A stretch of 64,000 nt of DNA from Flammeovirga sp. EKP202 (GCF_014534745.1 NZ_JACVVP010000019.1:62001-126000), one strand, 5' to 3'; positions 8,542-17,412 are shown, counted from the stretch's first letter. Numbers and translations: made by a program. Notes: a model not told the origin generated them from the sequence alone.

Positions 8542-10166
8542 TAATTCAACCCTAATTCCTCCAAGCGTTTCAAATCTGCTTTCAACATCTCTTGCGTTAA
8601 TTGATCAGAGTCTCCATATTGTTTTCTTAGCTCTTTAAGTTTCAAATGTAAATTTGCTTTTACCTCAGCGTAAGAAGGATCATCGTAAACATTTTGCATT
8701 TCATCAGGATCTTTTTCTAAATCATACAATTCCCACTCATCTATATCATAATAGAAATGGATTAATTTATAACGTTTTGTTTTGATGCCATAATGACGTT
8801 TTACGCCATGAATACCCGGATATTCATAATAATGATAATACAACGCATCTCTCCAATCTGTTGACTTTTGCTCCTCCATTAATGGGATTAAAGATGCACC
8901 TTGCATATCATTTGGAACCTCTACGCCCGCCACTTCTAAGAAACTAGGAGCGTAATCAATATTCTGTACTAAATCTTTATTGACTGATCCTGCTTTAATA
9001 TGTCCTGGCCATCTTACCATCAAAGGTGTTCTGAAGGATTGTTCGTACATAAATCGCTTATCAAACCAACCGTGTTCTCCTAAATAAAAACCTTGATCTG
9101 AAGTATAAACTACAATTGTGTTTTCGGCTAACCCTGCTTGATCCAAATAATCCAGTAAACGGCCCACATTTTCATCTACACTCACCAACGTTCCTAAATA
9201 ATCTTCCATATAACGTTGGTATTTCCACGCAGTCAACTCATCTCCTTTGAGATTACTATTTTTGAAATCTTCATTGATAGGACCATACACTTCCTCCCAT
9301 TTTGCCTTTTCTTCTGCATTCAATCTTTTCAAATTTTTGGAATACGCAAAATCATACCATCCCATAAAAGGTTTAAAACCTTTGGCGTCTCGAATTTCCG
9401 GCACCACTTTAGTGTCATTGGTCAATCCCATGTGGTCAGAGATTCTCATTTCTGCCTCTTTAGATGCTTTTCCTCTTCCTTTATAATCATCAAATAAAGT
9501 AGCAGGCTGTTTTATCTTCTGATCTTTGAAAGTTTGAAGATGTTCCATGGCCACCATCCACTCCCGGTGAGGTGCCTTGTGGTGTACCATCAACATAAAT
9601 GGCTCTTCATTGTCTTTTCTTTTCTCTAAATAATCAATGGCTTTATCCGTGATAATATCTGTTACATAGCCTTTTTCAGTAATCATTCCGGTTGGAGTTC
9701 TGAAATCCGGCTGATAATAATCTCCTTGATCCGGTAACACTTCCCAATAGTCAAAACCAGTAGGTTTAGATTTTAAATGCCACTTTCCAACAATGGCGGT
9801 TTCATACCCTGCTTTTTGAAGAATTTTTGGATAAGTAGTTTGGGTAGAATCAAAAACATCCAAATTGTCTTTCACGGAATTCAGATGACTCATTTTCCCC
9901 GTCAAAGTAACAGCTCTACTTGGTGAACAAATGGAATTGGAAACGTAGGCTTGATCAAAACGCATTCCTTCATGCGCCAGTCGGTCAATATTCGGCGTCT
10001 GAATTAAAGAAGTATCGTATGCACTGATGGCTTGGTAGGCATGATCATCAGACATAATATAAATGATATTGGGTCGTTTTGTTTTCTCTTCCACTTTCTT
10101 TTCCTGACAAGAAAATAGCAGTGTACTCAATGAAAGAGTGATGATAAGGATCGTACTATTTTTCAT
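8541..10166 (-). CDS. Type I formylglycine sulfatase (family S1), lipoprotein
   Basis: A 541-residue sulfate ester hydrolase. The signal peptide ends in a lipobox with C20 (LLFSC), so it should be lipid-anchored in the periplasm or on the surface. The sulfatase fold begins at about residue 31 with PNIIYIMSDDH, where D40/D41 bind calcium. The active site is C80-SPSR, in which the cysteine is converted to formylglycine by a maturase not seen here. The C-terminal subdomain (about 440-541) is typical of polysaccharide sulfatases. It lies downstream of a GH127-type glycosidase on the same strand with a 72-bp gap, which points to a sulfated polysaccharide or its oligomers. The substrate position cannot be told. 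Confidence 0.93.
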   Translation of the reverse strand: MKNSTILIITLSLSTLLFSCQEKKVEEKTKRPNIIYIMSDDHAYQAISAYDTSLIQTPNIDRLAHEGMRFDQAYVSNSICSPSRAVTLTGKMSHLNSVKDNLDVFDSTQTTYPKILQKAGYETAIVGKWHLKSKPTGFDYWEVLPDQGDYYQPDFRTPTGMITEKGYVTDIITDKAIDYLEKRKDNEEPFMLMVHHKAPHREWMVAMEHLQTFKDQKIKQPATLFDDYKGRGKASKEAEMRISDHMGLTNDTKVVPEIRDAKGFKPFMGWYDFAYSKNLKRLNAEEKAKWEEVYGPINEDFKNSNLKGDELTAWKYQRYMEDYLGTLVSVDENVGRLLDYLDQAGLAENTIVVYTSDQGFYLGEHGWFDKRFMYEQSFRTPLMVRWPGHIKAGSVNKDLVQNIDYAPSFLEVAGVEVPNDMQGASLIPLMEEQKSTDWRDALYYHYYEYPGIHGVKRHYGIKTKRYKLIHFYYDIDEWELYDLEKDPDEMQNVYDDPSYAEVKANLHLKLKELRKQYGDSDQLTQEMLKADLKRLEELGLN

Positions 10167-10189
10167 TTCTTATTTCGTAGTTATATGTT

Positions 10190-10220
10190 GAGCATGCTTG
10201 ATAAAATGCCAAACATGCTC
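10190..10220. repeat. Inverted repeat, GAGCATGTT family, instance c
   Basis: GAGCATGCTTG (10190-10200) and CAAACATGCTC (10210-10220) form an 11-bp stem with one mismatch and a 9-nt loop. It lies 24 bp upstream of the sulfatase start and 18 bp downstream of the glycosidase stop. Read along the sulfatase strand it begins GAGAGCATGTTTGG, like instances a and b. It has no T-tract, so it is not an ordinary terminator. Confidence 0.6.
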
Positions 10221-10238
10221 TCTCTATTCATTTCAATT

Positions 10239-12173
10239 CTAAAATACTGATTTTCTTAATACGGTTGCCCCTAAAGGCTTCATCGTTGAAGTTACTTTTT
10301 CTCCTTTTGTATTTTTGAAATCCACTTCCAAAGCCACACTTTCAAAAGGATTATTACCTTTTAAATGATGGACTTTGATCAGTGAGTTGGTTTCTAATGT
10401 ATAAGTTGATTTCTCATCTTGAGTGTAAGCATATTTTTGATCTTTGAAATCACCTTTCCATACTTTCACATCTTCTGCCGTCCCTTCCAAAGGTAATGCA
10501 AATAATAATGGGCCATAAGAAACATATTCTCCTTGTGACTCTTGATGGATTTCAGGTGAAAAGCCCATTTTAATAGTTATCGAAGATTTATCAACATCAC
10601 TTGGTACAATCACATATCCCTTATTATTGGCTGAAAATTCTTTTCCATTGATTTCAAATTTTTCAGCCCACTGCGGTACTCTTAATGCTAAATCAAAAGC
10701 AGTATTTCCTGCAACTTTCAACTCCACTTGATTTGAAGCAGGATAGTTAGTGACTTGCTGTACTTTCACTTTCTTTCCATTGACAATGGAGGTGAAATTT
10801 GATGGACCGTATAAATCCAAATACAAGGTATTACCATCCGTCTGCCACATATTTTGAATAAAATAAGGATAGATTCTTCCGGCATTTGGAGCACAACAAA
10901 CCGCTATATCTTTATGAACTGGAGAATATTTAAACCGATTTTCTTTTGATTCTTTACATTCATGATCATTGATATGACCGCACATCGAATACGAGTTATC
11001 ACTTTTACAATAAGCGATGGAAGAATGATGCGGATGTCTTGCCCCTTGCGCCGCATTGAACAGCAACCACTCTATTTTATCACCCCATGCACTGTTATGA
11101 TCAAATTTATTCAACACGGCGTAACTGTCTAGTAATTCCTGCAATGAGCAATATTCATAACCTGTGCTATCTGCATCAGCATGTCTGCCGAAAATCCATT
11201 CATCGCCAATCGGCCCTCCACTTACACTGACTACATCTTTTAGCTTCTCTAAATAATGCTGTAAACCTTCTTTGTATTTTGGATCACCCGATGTGTAGGC
11301 CGCTAAAGTCAAGCTTCTTAGATGTTCGTAAGTATGCACCCCGTGACCTTTAAATTTATAATTTTTATCTGCCAGATTTTTTAGTAAAATATCCTCTTCT
11401 GCCATTTGATGAAGGTTATAATCATCCAATAAGAATTTTGCAAAATCTAAATATTTCTGTTCTCCAGTAATATCATACAGTTGATCACAAACATCCGTAA
11501 ATGTCAATCCATGACCTACTCCTGCAAATGGCTTTACCGTTTTAAAAGGAGTCGATTGCTCAATTGGGTAAGCTTCCATTGTCACCTCAACGGCTTTGAC
11601 CACCGCTTCTAACACTTTTTGATCATCCGTTGCTTCATAATAAGCCAACAATCCTCTGAATAATGAAGCTTGTGCCCATAATTCTCCATTTTCGGTGGTA
11701 TGATCATAGCGTAAATCATCTGCATAAACACCTATATATCCATCAGGGTCTTGTGTAGCTAGTTTCTCATTGACATACTTTACTACTTTAGCAATCGCTT
11801 CTTTGTCACCTGTCAGCAAAGCATTTCTGATATAACCGTCCCACCAATTGGATTGGGTTTCTGAATTCCACCATAAAAACTGCACATTCCACTCACCTTC
11901 TGAGTTGACAGCCCCTACGTCTTTTGATTTTACTTTTTTGGTTAATCGATCCTTTCCATAAATATCATCTTCAATGATCAAGTCAGGAACAAGTTCATCC
12001 AAGTGTCCCACAAAACCTTCTTTGAGGTCATATTTCATCTGTTCTTTGATCCAACCTTCCGGCTGAATATCTCCAAACTGAACCGCTTTAATAGGTGAAT
12101 TCGCTTTTTTCATTTCATTACATGCGTTTAAAAGAAATACTAGAATGGGAAGTAGTAGGTATAAGTTCTTCAT
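10239..12173 (-). CDS. GH127/DUF1680-family glycoside hydrolase, lipoprotein
   Basis: A lipoprotein of 644 residues from the ATG at 12173. Counting begins here from an upstream in-frame TTG at 12197; the ATG at 12173 gives a proper signal peptide with lipobox LNAC and is preferred. The domain is the all-alpha barrel of the GH127 superfamily. The zinc-thiolate active site of this family is visible: E348 and C350 in EYC, and C434/C435 in VCCAPNAGR (counted from 12197). Known members act on beta-L-arabinofuranosides, and marine members of GH127 act on 3,6-anhydro-D-galactose in carrageenan breakdown. With the adjacent sulfatase, the latter is a plausible role here. It is the first gene of a two-gene operon, divergent from an AraC regulator. 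Confidence 0.88.
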   Translation of the reverse strand: MKNLYLLLPILVFLLNACNEMKKANSPIKAVQFGDIQPEGWIKEQMKYDLKEGFVGHLDELVPDLIIEDDIYGKDRLTKKVKSKDVGAVNSEGEWNVQFLWWNSETQSNWWDGYIRNALLTGDKEAIAKVVKYVNEKLATQDPDGYIGVYADDLRYDHTTENGELWAQASLFRGLLAYYEATDDQKVLEAVVKAVEVTMEAYPIEQSTPFKTVKPFAGVGHGLTFTDVCDQLYDITGEQKYLDFAKFLLDDYNLHQMAEEDILLKNLADKNYKFKGHGVHTYEHLRSLTLAAYTSGDPKYKEGLQHYLEKLKDVVSVSGGPIGDEWIFGRHADADSTGYEYCSLQELLDSYAVLNKFDHNSAWGDKIEWLLFNAAQGARHPHHSSIAYCKSDNSYSMCGHINDHECKESKENRFKYSPVHKDIAVCCAPNAGRIYPYFIQNMWQTDGNTLYLDLYGPSNFTSIVNGKKVKVQQVTNYPASNQVELKVAGNTAFDLALRVPQWAEKFEINGKEFSANNKGYVIVPSDVDKSSITIKMGFSPEIHQESQGEYVSYGPLLFALPLEGTAEDVKVWKGDFKDQKYAYTQDEKSTYTLETNSLIKVHHLKGNNPFESVALEVDFKNTKGEKVTSTMKPLGATVLRKSVF

Positions 12174-12367
12174 TTTGTACATCTTATGGTGAATCAATAC
12201 TCAAAAGTAAGGTACAAAACCGCATCAAACTTTGTATATTTTTTCAAATGCTATGCATATATTGTCACTATATTATAATTCAGTAAATTTCAAGGGAAAT
12301 ATAATCAAACATCAAAGCGAAAAGAGAATATACAGAACAGTCTTCCTCCACCTTTAGAATTTTTAAA

Positions 12368-13141
12368 GTGGAGCAAAAAGCCTTCACGGCGTATTGGCAT
12401 TATCATCCGGAAGTGGAACTCACCTATATTACAAAAGGAAGGGGTTTACGATTTGTAGGAGATGATGTAAGTACTTTTGAAGAGGGAGATTTTATTTGGG
12501 TATCCCCCAATGTACCGCATCAGTGGGTTTCTTCTAAAGAAGTAGAAGAAGTGGAGGCGTATGTGATTCAGATCGATCAAGAAAGATTAATGCAAATTCC
12601 AGAATTGAAAAGCATTTTTAAACCATTTCAACAATCGGGAAGCGGACTTAATTTCACATCCGTTGAAACATCTTTGAAGCAACTTTCTATTTCGCTTTTC
12701 ACTACTCAAAACAACACTCCTCAATTTTTAATCTTACTGGATTTACTTCATCACTTAAGTCAAAAAAAGGGGAAACTCATTCCTATGATGAAAAACAGTA
12801 CGCAACAAATTGTTGGGAATGAAAGGCTAGACATTATTCATCGATTTATTTTTGAAAACTATCAACAGCAAATTGAATTGGACACTTTATCTACAAAAGT
12901 CAATATGACGAAAACCTCATTCTGCAGATGGTTCAAACAAGCGAAAGGCATCAGTTTTATAACTTACCTTCATCAATTTAGGATTGAGCAAGCTTGTCAC
13001 CTTCTGAAAAATACAAGGCTTTCTAAAAGTCAAATTGCCTATGAGGTAGGGTTTGACAGTATCAGTCAGTTTAATCGTACTTTCAAAAAAATCAAAGGAG
13101 TTTCTCCATCGGGTTTTTCTAAAAATATTTCCTTGTCATAA
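12368..13141 (+). CDS. AraC family transcriptional regulator with N-terminal cupin
   Basis: A 257-residue regulator. The N-terminal cupin ligand-binding domain (about 8-95) has the HYHPEVELTYI motif; two AraC-type helix-turn-helix motifs lie at about 158-250. The first usable codon in frame is GTG at 12368. The frame stays open upstream to a stop at 12302, and the upstream codons (SSSTFRIFK) resemble the start of family members, so the true start may be a non-standard codon near 12311. The gene is divergent from the glycosidase-sulfatase operon, 195 bp away, and is the natural candidate for its sugar-responsive regulator. Confidence 0.88.
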   Translation: MEQKAFTAYWHYHPEVELTYITKGRGLRFVGDDVSTFEEGDFIWVSPNVPHQWVSSKEVEEVEAYVIQIDQERLMQIPELKSIFKPFQQSGSGLNFTSVETSLKQLSISLFTTQNNTPQFLILLDLLHHLSQKKGKLIPMMKNSTQQIVGNERLDIIHRFIFENYQQQIELDTLSTKVNMTKTSFCRWFKQAKGISFITYLHQFRIEQACHLLKNTRLSKSQIAYEVGFDSISQFNRTFKKIKGVSPSGFSKNISLS

Positions 13142-13176
13142 AAACTTTTTTCTTCTCAATCTAAAACAAATCGCTC

Positions 13177-13229
13177 TTAAACATGTTAAAATTCAGTATA
13201 TTATGAAATGAACATTACAACATGCTCAA
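13177..13229. repeat. Degenerate inverted repeat, GAGCATGTT family, instance d
   Basis: TTAAACATGTT (13177-13187) faces AACATGCTCAA (13219-13229). Nine of eleven positions pair, with two A-C mismatches. It lies 33 bp upstream of the arginine decarboxylase start. It is weaker than instances b and c. Confidence 0.35.
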
Positions 13230-13262
13230 ATAATATTTAACTAACTATTTTCTAATTACTGG

Positions 13263-14690
13263 ATGAAAAATAAGTACTTTGACTTGATCGATCAGACCTA
13301 TTATTTCCCACAAGAAGGTTTTGATCTGAAGCAAGATTCTTTAGCTTTTCACGGAATCAGCCTAAAACACTTGATAGACAAGTATGGCACTCCTTTCCGT
13401 TTTTTTTATTTACCAAAAATCGGAGAACAAATTAAGAAAGCTCGGAACTTGTTTAATAGAGCCAGAAAAAGGCACGGGTACAATGGAAGTTACAATTACT
13501 GTTATGTGACCAAGTGTAATCACTTCTCACATGTAGTTTCTGAAGCGCTGAAATTCAATGTAAACCTTGAAACTTCCTCCACATTTGATATCAACCTGAT
13601 CCAAAGTTTACATGCTGAAGGAAAAGTAGACAAGGAAAGAAAAATCCTTTGCAACGGCTACAAGACTGATAATTACCTTAAAAAAATCATTGAACTTCAA
13701 GAATCTGGATTTTCTAATATCACCATCATTTTAGATGGAAAAAATGAGCTCAAACGATTATTACATTTTGTACAGGAATCAGATCATGTCTATAATATAG
13801 GCGTTCGAATTGCCATCAACGGCGAGCCGGGTTCTCCTTATAATACATCTCGACTAGGTATTCCAAGTAGTGAGATTGTTGAATTTGTCAAGAATGAAAT
13901 CAATCCATTAGACAATGTGGAGCTGAAAATGATGCACTTCTTTGTGGATTCCGGTGTGAAGGACACCCTCTATTATTGGAGAGAATTTCAGAATGCATTG
14001 TTTACGTATGTCAAACTCAAAGAGGTTTCTGAATCTTTAGATTCCTTTAATATCGGCGGTGGTTTACCTATCCGAAACAACTTAGGTTTTGAATATAACT
14101 ATGATGATATCATCAATAATATCGTCTCTACCATCAAGGAAACTTGTTCAGAACACAAAATCGATGACCCACATTTATTTACTGAGTTTGGAAAATTTAC
14201 TGTAGGCGAAAGTGGTGCTATTATTTTTCAAGTCCTTGACCAGAAACATCAAAATGATACAGAGTGCTGGTACATCGTCAACAACAGTTTGATGAATACG
14301 ATCCCAGATGCCTGGTCTATTCATGAAAAGTTTATCCTTCTTCCAATCAACAAATGGCAAAATCGATACAGGAAGGTCATTATTGGGGGCATTTCTTGTG
14401 ATCATTCAGATTATTATAATTCAGAAGACTTAAATCAAGAAGTGCTCTTGCCTGAATACAGTGAGGAAGATGAAGAACCGCTTTACTTAGGCTTCTTCCA
14501 TACGGGTGCCTACCAAGATGCCATTTCTGGTTATGGAGGAATCAAACACTGCCTTATCCCTTCACCAAAACATGTGATTATTGACAGAGATGAGAAAGGA
14601 AATATTGTGGATTATGTCTATAGAAACGAACAATCTGTGGAAGACATGTTCCATTTATTAGGGTATAAAGGAACAAACGAAACAGAATAG
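13263..14690 (+). CDS. speA: Arginine decarboxylase (PLP-dependent, alanine-racemase-fold type)
   Basis: A 475-residue enzyme that should convert arginine to agmatine. The alanine-racemase-like barrel carries the PLP lysine K84 (CYVTKCNH). A glycine-rich phosphate site (FNIGGGLPI, near residue 260) and a C-terminal beta domain follow. It is shorter than the roughly 640-residue proteobacterial SpeA and is of the compact Bacteroidota type. The next gene, 2 bp away, encodes agmatinase, which confirms the arginine/agmatine assignment over ornithine or lysine decarboxylase. It is the first gene of a three-gene polyamine operon. Confidence 0.88.
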   Translation: MKNKYFDLIDQTYYFPQEGFDLKQDSLAFHGISLKHLIDKYGTPFRFFYLPKIGEQIKKARNLFNRARKRHGYNGSYNYCYVTKCNHFSHVVSEALKFNVNLETSSTFDINLIQSLHAEGKVDKERKILCNGYKTDNYLKKIIELQESGFSNITIILDGKNELKRLLHFVQESDHVYNIGVRIAINGEPGSPYNTSRLGIPSSEIVEFVKNEINPLDNVELKMMHFFVDSGVKDTLYYWREFQNALFTYVKLKEVSESLDSFNIGGGLPIRNNLGFEYNYDDIINNIVSTIKETCSEHKIDDPHLFTEFGKFTVGESGAIIFQVLDQKHQNDTECWYIVNNSLMNTIPDAWSIHEKFILLPINKWQNRYRKVIIGGISCDHSDYYNSEDLNQEVLLPEYSEEDEEPLYLGFFHTGAYQDAISGYGGIKHCLIPSPKHVIIDRDEKGNIVDYVYRNEQSVEDMFHLLGYKGTNETE

Positions 14691-14692
14691 CT

Positions 14693-15547
14693 ATGCCAAA
14701 TTTTGCAGGTTTAGAAGATGAATTTTGCCAAAAAGACACGGCAAAAGTATGGTTGCAATCCATTCCTTATGACGGTACAAGCACATGGGGAAAAGGAGCG
14801 GACAAATCCTTTGCTCCTTTTCTTGATGCATTAGAAAATATGGAACTTTATGACATAGAAACGGACTCCGAAGTCTATCATGAAGGTGTTCATATTCTTG
14901 ATCCCATCACTGAAAAAAGCACTCCAGAAGCAGTCTTCAAGGCCATCTATGAAAGTACAACAGAGCTTTTAAAGACGGATAAGTTTTTGACTTTCTTCGG
15001 CGGTGAGCATTCTATCAGTATTGGAATTATAAAGGCTTTCTATGAAAAGTTTGACAATCTGACGGTATTACAATTAGATGCTCATACAGATCTACGTCCC
15101 TCCTATTTGGGTACGCCTTATAATCATGCGTGTGCTGTTTATGATGCTAGTCTGAATACAAATTTGATTCAAGTGGGCATCAGAAGTATGGACATTTCAG
15201 AAATGAAATACCTTAATAAAGAGAAAACATATTTCGCAGAAGAGATTTACGGCAAGTCAGATTGGATGCAAAAGTCTATAGATCAGATGACTGATGATGT
15301 TTTTATCACAATTGATCTTGATGCGTTTGATCCCTCGATTATGCCCTCTACCGGTACTCCTGAACCAGGAGGTTTACTTTGGAACCCTACCATTCAATAT
15401 TTAAGAAAAGTTTTTGAGCAAAAAAATGTGGTGGGTTTTGATATCGTTGAATTGGCTCCAATCAAAGGCCTCAAAGGTCCTGATTTCTTGGCCGCCAAAC
15501 TCTACTATAAATTGTTAAGCTATAAATTTAAATTCAATGGGAAATAA
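14693..15547 (+). CDS. speB: Agmatinase (ureohydrolase)
   Basis: A 284-residue binuclear manganese ureohydrolase producing putrescine and urea from agmatine. All metal ligands are seen: H106 in GGEHS, D129, H131 and D133 in LDAHTD, and D208 and D210 in IDLDAFDP. It directly follows arginine decarboxylase and its last 11 bp overlap the next gene, so translation is probably coupled. Arginase or formimidoglutamase are alternative family members, but the decarboxylase neighbour argues for agmatinase. Confidence 0.93.
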   Translation: MPNFAGLEDEFCQKDTAKVWLQSIPYDGTSTWGKGADKSFAPFLDALENMELYDIETDSEVYHEGVHILDPITEKSTPEAVFKAIYESTTELLKTDKFLTFFGGEHSISIGIIKAFYEKFDNLTVLQLDAHTDLRPSYLGTPYNHACAVYDASLNTNLIQVGIRSMDISEMKYLNKEKTYFAEEIYGKSDWMQKSIDQMTDDVFITIDLDAFDPSIMPSTGTPEPGGLLWNPTIQYLRKVFEQKNVVGFDIVELAPIKGLKGPDFLAAKLYYKLLSYKFKFNGK

Positions 15548-16514
15548 AGGACCAGTAACCGAATTCATGCTTGCCCACTACAAGCATTTCAATGCCGCTA
15601 CTTTAATCGATGCTTCTAAAGCCTATGTTAAACATATCAGTGAAGGGAAAAAAATGCTAGTTTCTCTCGCTGGAGCCATGTCAACTGCCGAACTCGGTCG
15701 ATCTTTTGCTGAAATGATCCGACAGGATAAAGTGCAGATCATTTCTTGTACAGGTGCCAATTTAGAGGAAGATGTGATGAACCTTGTAGCACACAATCAT
15801 TATGAAAGAGTGCCCAATTACAGAGATCTTACTCCTGAGGAGGAGTGGAATTTACTAGAGAGAGGTTTGAACAGGGTGACGGATACTTGTATTCCTGAAG
15901 AAGAGGCGTTTAGAAGAATACAAGAACATATTTTCCAAATATGGAAAGAGGCGGAAGATAAAGGAGAGCGTTATTTCCCACATGAATTCCTTTATAAATT
16001 GCTGCTTTCAGGTGTTTTGGAGCAGTATTATGAAATTGACCCTAAAAATAGCTGGATGCTGGCAGCTGCCAAAAAGAACTTACCTATTGTAGTTCCAGGC
16101 TGGGAAGACTCAACACTCGGTAATATTTTCGCCTCTTATTGTATTAAGGGTGAATTGAAAACTTCCACCATGAAATCAGGAATTGAATACATGACTTTCT
16201 TGGCGGATTGGTACACTGAAAACGCAACAGATTTAGGAATTGGTTTTTATCAAATTGGCGGTGGTATTGCCGGTGATTTCCCTATCTGCGTAGTACCAAT
16301 GCTTTATCAAGATTTGGAAAGAACAGATACACCATTCTGGAGTTATTTCTGTCAGATCTCAGATTCCACCACTTCTTATGGTTCTTATTCGGGTGCCGTT
16401 CCAAATGAAAAAATCACTTGGGGTAAGCTCGATACCAAATCCCCAAAATTCATTGTAGAATCAGATGCGAGTATCGTTGCTCCTTTGATGTTTGCTTATA
16501 TATTGGGCTGGTAA
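15537..16514 (+). CDS. Deoxyhypusine-synthase-like protein (polyamine aminobutyl transferase)
   Basis: A 325-residue member of the deoxyhypusine synthase family. The NAD site region includes GANLEED (about 75) and GGGIAGD (about 242). The lysine that carries the aminobutyl imine in eukaryotic DHS is conserved as K297 in TWGK, followed by SDASIVAPL. Bacteria have no eIF5A, so the acceptor is not the usual one. Known bacterial relatives make homospermidine from spermidine and putrescine. Its place after arginine decarboxylase and agmatinase (11-bp overlap) fits a putrescine-using synthase. No spermidine synthase is in the window. A protein acceptor cannot be excluded. Confidence 0.87.
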   Translation: MGNKGPVTEFMLAHYKHFNAATLIDASKAYVKHISEGKKMLVSLAGAMSTAELGRSFAEMIRQDKVQIISCTGANLEEDVMNLVAHNHYERVPNYRDLTPEEEWNLLERGLNRVTDTCIPEEEAFRRIQEHIFQIWKEAEDKGERYFPHEFLYKLLLSGVLEQYYEIDPKNSWMLAAAKKNLPIVVPGWEDSTLGNIFASYCIKGELKTSTMKSGIEYMTFLADWYTENATDLGIGFYQIGGGIAGDFPICVVPMLYQDLERTDTPFWSYFCQISDSTTSYGSYSGAVPNEKITWGKLDTKSPKFIVESDASIVAPLMFAYILGW

Positions 16515-16572
16515 ATAAACTAAGTTTTCGTTATTTATATTGTTTAGAAATCAAGAGATTTCTGATAATCTG

Positions 16573-16858
16573 AAGGACACGAATGACGCTAACGCTTAAC
16601 ATTCGCGCCATTGAGCTTCCTACCATTTTAGTTTGGTAGTACTTCCCCCGGCATTGAAGGGAAAGGCGTTAAGAATTTCATGAAATGAGCCGTTAAAAAT
16701 GATTTTCTTGTTTGAGCAAAGCGAGTTTAAAATCATTTAGGCGAGTGGAATGAAATTTAGCTTTTGACTTCTAAGCCTAGATTTTTTGCTTCGTTTTTCA
16801 TCAATGGAAAAATGAAGAAGAAGGAAGCTTGAAAGTAGAACCTTCAAAGCTTGTAGAA
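16573..16858 (+). repeat. Structured intergenic repeat, copy 1
   Basis: This is about 286 bp of non-coding DNA that recurs at 22444-22733 in the same orientation; both copies lie between converging genes. The two copies share runs of 25-26 identical bases. Conserved pairings here are CGAATG (16580-16585) with CATTCG (16600-16605); TAACGCTT inside that loop (16590-16597) with AGGCGTTA (16664-16671), a possible pseudoknot; CTACCA with TGGTAG (about 16619-16638); AATTTCAT (16674-16681) with ATGAAATT (16750-16757); AAATGATTTT (16697-16706) with its complement (16729-16738); and CTTCGTTTTT with AAAAATGAAG (about 16789-16818). No coding frame is conserved. Confidence 0.8.
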
Positions 16859-16905
16859 ATGCCGAGTGAAAGTTGACGATAATTTAGTATGTGGTGATAG
16901 AAAAT

Positions 16906-16944
16906 AAAAAAGAGTAATCCCATATATTTAGGATTACTCTTTTT
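16906..16944. terminator. Bidirectional terminator
   Basis: A perfect stem of about 14 bp (AAAAGAGTAATCC and its complement) around a 10-nt loop has A and T tracts on both sides. It separates the polyamine operon and repeat from the converging YHS gene. Confidence 0.88.
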
Positions 16945-16947
16945 ATG

Positions 16948-17412
16948 TTAATTGACAAGTTTATTCCAATTGGCATCTGCTTTCTTTTCCAATTTATCAG
17001 GTCCTTCCTCATGCCAATACTCTTTGGTATTCGAAAAGAACTTATTGTAAAAAAGCATCAGCCTGCCATTCTGAACAACGAAGGTTTCGTAGTTGACATC
17101 TACTTTCTCTCCTTTGTCTGCCATGGCATAAGCACACCAACCACCATAGGCAGGAAGGTACTTTTCCGGATTAGCTAAAAACTTATCAACATGCTTCTGT
17201 GAAATAAATCGATATTCAGCACCTTTGTATTCCGCTGTGAATTCTTTTTCACCTTCAACCGCTTTTGTATCGAAGTAACTCACAACATCATATCCACCAA
17301 CTGCCAATTTTCCTTTCGAAAGATTTAAGTCTTGTGTGGTTTGTGAATAACTCCATTGGTTTAAGCTGAAAAAACAAAAGAATACAAACAGTACCTTCAA
17401 TTTAAATTTCAT
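16948..17412 (-). CDS. YHS domain-containing secreted protein
   Basis: A 154-residue protein with a signal peptide (1-24, ending SYSQ). The YHS domain covers about residues 35-100, with GYDVVSYF, then YKGAEYRFIS and FLANPEKYLPAYGGWCAYAM, the typical heavy-metal-associated signature with its cysteine. The rest (100-154) contains a stretch that resembles the usual C-terminal part of these small proteins. The proposed role of such proteins is metal binding in the periplasm, but the function is not established. It is a single gene converging on the polyamine operon. Confidence 0.85.
   Translation of the reverse strand: MKFKLKVLFVFFCFFSLNQWSYSQTTQDLNLSKGKLAVGGYDVVSYFDTKAVEGEKEFTAEYKGAEYRFISQKHVDKFLANPEKYLPAYGGWCAYAMADKGEKVDVNYETFVVQNGRLMLFYNKFFSNTKEYWHEEGPDKLEKKADANWNKLVN

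Noticed and set aside
12095-12286. 63-residue plus-strand frame between the glycosidase and AraC genes
   Set aside because: It overlaps the antisense of the glycosidase signal peptide and has no start context or recognisable product.
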